Shown here piece by piece: positions 61,305 through 64,000 of a stretch of 64,000 nt of DNA. A model generated the notes under the pieces. That model had not been told where the DNA came from, searched no databases, and saw only the letters and a list, made by a program, of their open reading frames with translations. The number at the start of each line of letters is the position of its first letter. The first letter of the stretch is position 1. The translations under genes and the position numbers were made by a program. Source of the stretch: Palsa-504 sp963769715 (GTDB lineage Bacteria > Actinomycetota > Actinomycetes > Streptosporangiales > Streptosporangiaceae); contig CAVYNE010000006.1 in assembly GCA_963769715.1 (NCBI GenBank), forward strand, positions 1-64,000, in the 5' to 3' direction.

Positions 61305-62915
61305 TTACCCGGTGTTGGCGGGCGGGCTGTGACTGTGGAGGACCTTGGTTTTGTCGGGGTTCCAGGCGGTGGTGGTGCCGTCGGGGTTCAGGACCAGGGT
61401 CCAGCCCCACCGGTGGATCACCACCTGATGATGGAACCAGCACAGGAGCACGCAGTCTTTGACGCTGGTGTGGCCGCCGTTGGCCTTGTGCCTGACGTGG
61501 TGCACCTGGCACGCCGAGGCGGGCTGGTGGCACCGCCCGGCCCACTGGCAGTGCTGATCCCGCAAGATCACCGCGTTGCGGATGCCCGCGGGGATGGTCT
61601 CGGCGTAGCCGATGTCCAGCGGCAGGCTGGGCCCGCCGAGCCGGGCGCCGAGCTGCCGGCGCCGCAGGAACGACGCCAGCCCGCCCGGACCCGACACCAG
61701 GTCCACCGCCTTGCCGATGATCGCGCGTTCGAGCGCCTCCCAGGCCCGGGTGGTGTCCGGGCGGGACGCGGCCTGCGCCTGGCCGCCGTCGCCGCCTTCG
61801 CTGCCGGCGCCGCCGGCCTCAGCGCTGCCGCCGCCGGCCTCGGCGCCGCCGTCGCCGCGGTGACCGAGCCGGTCCAGCTGGACGCACAGCCGGACCAGGT
61901 CCTCCAGCGCGCCGGCGTTCACCTCACCGGTCACGAACGGGGCCATCGCGGCGTCGCACGCCACGGCCTGGGCGGCGTCGCCGTCCAGCCACGCGCCGCC
62001 GTCGCTGCCGCCGGCGGAGGCTTCCGCCCGGTGCGCCGCCCAGGCGGCCCGGACCCGGCTGGTCCACTCCTGCTGCAGCGCGGAACTGCCGTCCAGCATC
62101 ATCAGGTCGGCCAGGGAGATGTGCACCCAGGCTTTGACGGGCTGCCCGGCCCGCTCCGGCAGCAGCCCCGCGGTGACCAGCCGCTGCAGCGCCTCGTGCA
62201 GCGCATCGTGGTACCGCTGGGCCTGGCTGCGGTCATCCTCGGCCCCGGCCGGGGCCGACAGCGCGTCCAGCACCGTGCCCACGATCGACGCGCACTCCGG
62301 GCTCAGGTCCCCGGTCAGCACGCCCGCGCCGTCGAACGTCGTCTCCAGGCGCACCGACCGGTCCTCGAACGCCTCGTCCTTACCGTCCTCGGGGTCCCCG
62401 GGGCGGGACCGGGCGTAGATCTCCCCGGCCAGCCCGGCCAGATCCGCCAGGCCCATCCCCGTCCGCGCGGCGCCGGCCAGGATCTCGTCCGCGTCCTGGC
62501 GGCAGTCCGCCGGGAGCTTATCGGTCCAGCCGCAGATCGTCCGCGCGTATGACTCCGACACCTCCCCCGCCGCCAGCGCCGCGGCGACCAGCCGGTGCGC
62601 CGCCGCCCGCCGCACCCAGGCGGTATGCGCCACCGCGGCGCCCCTGGTGATGCCGGTGCGGTTGACCAGCCACGCCCGCGGGCTGTAATCCGCGTCCGCG
62701 GAATAGCCCTGCCCGGCGGTGAACGCGGCCAGGATCGAGGCCCGCGCGGCGGTGCCCATCGAATGGGCCTGCTCGAGCATCTGCAGGCACCGGGCCTGGG
62801 TCTGGGCCGCCATCGCCGTGGCGTCCGCCGCGGCCAGGTAGCCCAGCCCGGCATGCACCATGTCCATCGCCTCGCTGGCGCTGGCGAAGGCCGGGACGGT
62901 ACCCACCTGGGTCAC
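61305..62915 (-). CDS. DUF222 domain-containing HNH endonuclease (13E12-repeat type)
   Basis: The 536-residue protein has an N-terminal DUF222 region (for example TGITRGAAVAHTAWVRRAAA, VSESYARTICGWTDKLPADC) and a C-terminal HNH nuclease domain with RDQHCQWAGRCHQPASACQV, HHVRHKANGGHTSVKDCVLL and CWFHHQVVIHRWGW, retaining Cys pairs and catalytic His-His. Genes of this type are multicopy in mycobacteria and other actinobacteria. A Gly/Ala/Glu-rich linker lies between the domains. Often linked to mobile DNA, but no transposon ends are visible around it. Confidence 0.93.
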   Translation of the reverse strand: MTQVGTVPAFASASEAMDMVHAGLGYLAAADATAMAAQTQARCLQMLEQAHSMGTAARASILAAFTAGQGYSADADYSPRAWLVNRTGITRGAAVAHTAWVRRAAAHRLVAAALAAGEVSESYARTICGWTDKLPADCRQDADEILAGAARTGMGLADLAGLAGEIYARSRPGDPEDGKDEAFEDRSVRLETTFDGAGVLTGDLSPECASIVGTVLDALSAPAGAEDDRSQAQRYHDALHEALQRLVTAGLLPERAGQPVKAWVHISLADLMMLDGSSALQQEWTSRVRAAWAAHRAEASAGGSDGGAWLDGDAAQAVACDAAMAPFVTGEVNAGALEDLVRLCVQLDRLGHRGDGGAEAGGGSAEAGGAGSEGGDGGQAQAASRPDTTRAWEALERAIIGKAVDLVSGPGGLASFLRRRQLGARLGGPSLPLDIGYAETIPAGIRNAVILRDQHCQWAGRCHQPASACQVHHVRHKANGGHTSVKDCVLLCWFHHQVVIHRWGWTLVLNPDGTTTAWNPDKTKVLHSHSPPANTG

Positions 62916-63156
62916 ACCTCCCTCCGGGATGCTCGCGGGCCGGTGTCGTCGCTGTTCCGGGGGTTCTCCTCCGCCCGGCCGGGATCGGAATACCAGCCGG
63001 GCATGTTTCTAGCTTCAGTGTTCGATTCTAGCGGATGGCTACGACATTTTCCGGGTCATACGCGGCGGGTCGCGAGATAGGTAGCCCTGGTTAACAAGCG
63101 TCCTGTGATACTGACGGGGAAAGACGGGGAACCAGCGCTGGGCGCGTCAGGGCGAG

Positions 63157-63525
63157 TCACCCATGATGAAGGGGCGCGGGTGACGGGGCGGGAACCGGGA
63201 CCGTTCGGGATAAGGGTCTTATGTCTTCGAATCGGTCCAGCCAGCCGCGGGTGAGAGTCCGGAGGCGTGCGGCGTCGAGTTCGTAGACGCATTCGCGGCC
63301 GCGCAGGGCGGCGTGGATCAGGCCCGCTTCCTCGAGCACCCGCAGGTGCCTGCTGGTGGCCTGCCAGGTGCAGCTGAACCGGCCGGCGATCGCGCCCGAG
63401 GTCATCATCCCGCCGTTGGCGTGCAGCACCAGCAGGATGGCCCGGCGGGTCTGATGCCCGAGGGCCGCGAACACCCGGTCGAGTTCTTCGAGCTCGGCGA
63501 CACCGCGCATCGGCGGCTGGCTCAC
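63157..63525 (-). CDS. ArsR-family winged-helix regulator
   Basis: A 122-residue small regulator: VFAALGHQTRRAILLVLHAN, TSGAIAGRFSCTWQATSRHL RVLEEAGLI (recognition helix) and RGRECVYELDAARL. No metal-binding Cys pair of the ArsR type is seen, so the ligand may not be a metal. GTG 63525 has GGAG 8 nt upstream. The C-terminal residues after DRFEDIRP (LSRTVPVPAPS...) come from the short element that also ends DAHP synthase. Divergent to a FUSC-type membrane protein. Confidence 0.9.
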   Translation of the reverse strand: MSQPPMRGVAELEELDRVFAALGHQTRRAILLVLHANGGMMTSGAIAGRFSCTWQATSRHLRVLEEAGLIHAALRGRECVYELDAARLRTLTRGWLDRFEDIRPLSRTVPVPAPSPAPLHHG

Positions 63526-63605
63526 CCGCGGAGCTCCACCGCCCTGGGGACCGGCAGTGGGGAATAGCTCGCCCGGACGCGCGTTGGTCAGTAGCAGAGG
63601 GTTTT

Positions 63606-63620
63606 GCTCTAGGCTAGAGC
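63606..63620. promoter_or_regulatory. 15-bp palindrome, probable ArsR operator
   Basis: GCTCTAG-G-CTAGAGC is a perfect palindrome with 7-bp arms in the 139-bp divergent region, 45 bp before the FUSC-type ATG and 81 bp before the regulator start. It is the best candidate site for the adjacent regulator. Confidence 0.6.
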
Positions 63621-63664
63621 TATCCCCTGGATCCCGCCGCAAAACTAAACCCGGTAAGCAGCTC

Positions 63665-64000
63665 ATGAAAGGTTTTCCCGTTCGTCCCGTGCCCGGCGAG
63701 AGCGTCGGCGAGGCTGCCATGGCCGTCGCCAGGCGCCAAGCCGAGCAGCTCACGCTGGTCCGGCGCCGGGCCCAGCCGACCGCGGCGTACGTCGCCCGGC
63801 TGACCGCCACGGCGGTGTTCGCGTACCTGCTCGCGCTGCAGTTGCCCGGCGGGTCGTCCCGCTCGGTGCTCGCCCCGCTGACCGCGCTGCTCGTGGTGCA
63901 GGCCACCTTGTTCCACACGATCGGCACCGCCTTCCGGCGGGTCGCGGCGGTCACCGCGGGCGTGCTCGCCGCCGTCGCGGTCGCTGCCTACGTCCCGTTC
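63665..64000 (+). CDS. FUSC/aromatic acid exporter-like membrane protein, cut by right edge
   Basis: The 112 visible residues begin MKGFPVRPVPGESVGEAAMA, with a cytoplasmic basic region (LTLVRRRAQPTAAYVARLTA) and membrane helices ATAVFAYLLALQLPGG, LAPLTALLVVQATLFHT and VAAVTAGVLAAVAVAAYVPF. The LAPLTALLVVQ-like motif is typical of FUSC/ArAE proteins. The C-terminus lies outside. Probably regulated by the divergent ArsR protein. Confidence 0.8.
   Translation, partial: MKGFPVRPVPGESVGEAAMAVARRQAEQLTLVRRRAQPTAAYVARLTATAVFAYLLALQLPGGSSRSVLAPLTALLVVQATLFHTIGTAFRRVAAVTAGVLAAVAVAAYVPF

Noticed and set aside
61302..62552. 416-codon plus-strand frame opposite the DUF222/HNH gene
   Set aside because: The minus strand has clear DUF222 and HNH motifs; the plus frame has none.
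61113..63156. Mobile element around the DUF222/HNH gene
   Set aside because: No terminal inverted repeats, transposase or integrase, and no tRNA gene that could serve as an attachment site.

Overview
This window is a high-GC (roughly 70%) chromosomal segment of an actinobacterium. The evidence is the gene order, frequent GTG/TTG starts, ATGA stop/start overlaps, an F420-pathway gene (fbiD), a mycobacterial LigB-type ATP-dependent ligase, an NdgR-type IclR regulator next to leuCD, and a DUF222/HNH gene. From memory, the order from rnhB/lepB/rplS/trmD/rimM/khpA/rpsP through ffh/glnD/glnB/ftsY/smc/mutM/rnc/rpmF/coaD/rsmD/recG/rpmB/thiL/gpsA/ddl/hup to leuDC/ndgR matches the conserved Streptomyces core region, so the organism is probably a relative of that group. 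Nothing here fixes the genus.

Layout. Positions 1-9463 (minus strand) hold a decayed sugar-phosphorylase/HAD pair, DUF2469, rnhB, two tandem signal peptidase I genes, and the rplS-trmD-rimM-khpA-rpsP translation cluster. Positions 9464-15331 (plus) are a five-gene branched-chain amino acid or amide ABC importer with its own candidate promoter, followed by a LigB-type DNA ligase. Positions 16899-32026 (minus) carry SRP (ffh, ftsY), nitrogen signalling (glnD, glnB, without the usual amtB), smc, a small coiled-coil gene, mutM, rnc, rpmF, a DUF177 protein, coaD and rsmD. recG diverges from rpmB at 34.5 kb. thiL, an Lrp-like ligand-binding protein, fbiD, plsC-gpsA, a Cys/Met PLP enzyme, ddl and hup follow. 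leuCD diverge from ndgR at 44.2 kb. Then come the proton-translocating transhydrogenase (pntAA-AB-B), a TrpB2-type tryptophan synthase beta chain, and DAHP synthase. From 51 kb on the content is accessory: a GT-C-like membrane protein, a Suc_Fer-like protein, a divergent EamA/MocR pair, LapA, remnants of a two-component/ABC-permease cluster, a DJ-1 protein, a class II amidotransferase, an M29 aminopeptidase, a DUF222/HNH protein, and a divergent ArsR/FUSC pair cut by the right edge.

The most distinctive property is repeat biology. At least fifteen minisatellite-like arrays (9-48 bp units) lie in 64 kb. Inside genes the repeat periods seen are always multiples of three, and they lengthen housekeeping proteins (S16, RNase HII, signal peptidase, DUF177, RsmD, ThiL, LapA, DNA ligase). 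In addition there are two copies of a 54-nt imperfect palindrome with conserved loop and compensatory stem changes, a family of G-tract palindromes (one copy read in frame in the lipoprotein N-terminus and one in the LivF C-terminus), and a short element forming the C-terminal codons of two unrelated genes. A possible aromatic-residue leader peptide with four mutually complementary segments precedes the DAHP synthase gene.

Two single-base frameshifts (family 65 phosphorylase and ffh) need care. ffh is normally essential, so that one is more likely a sequence error than a real mutation, and the other may be as well. No tRNA, rRNA, CRISPR array, insertion sequence or prophage was recognised.
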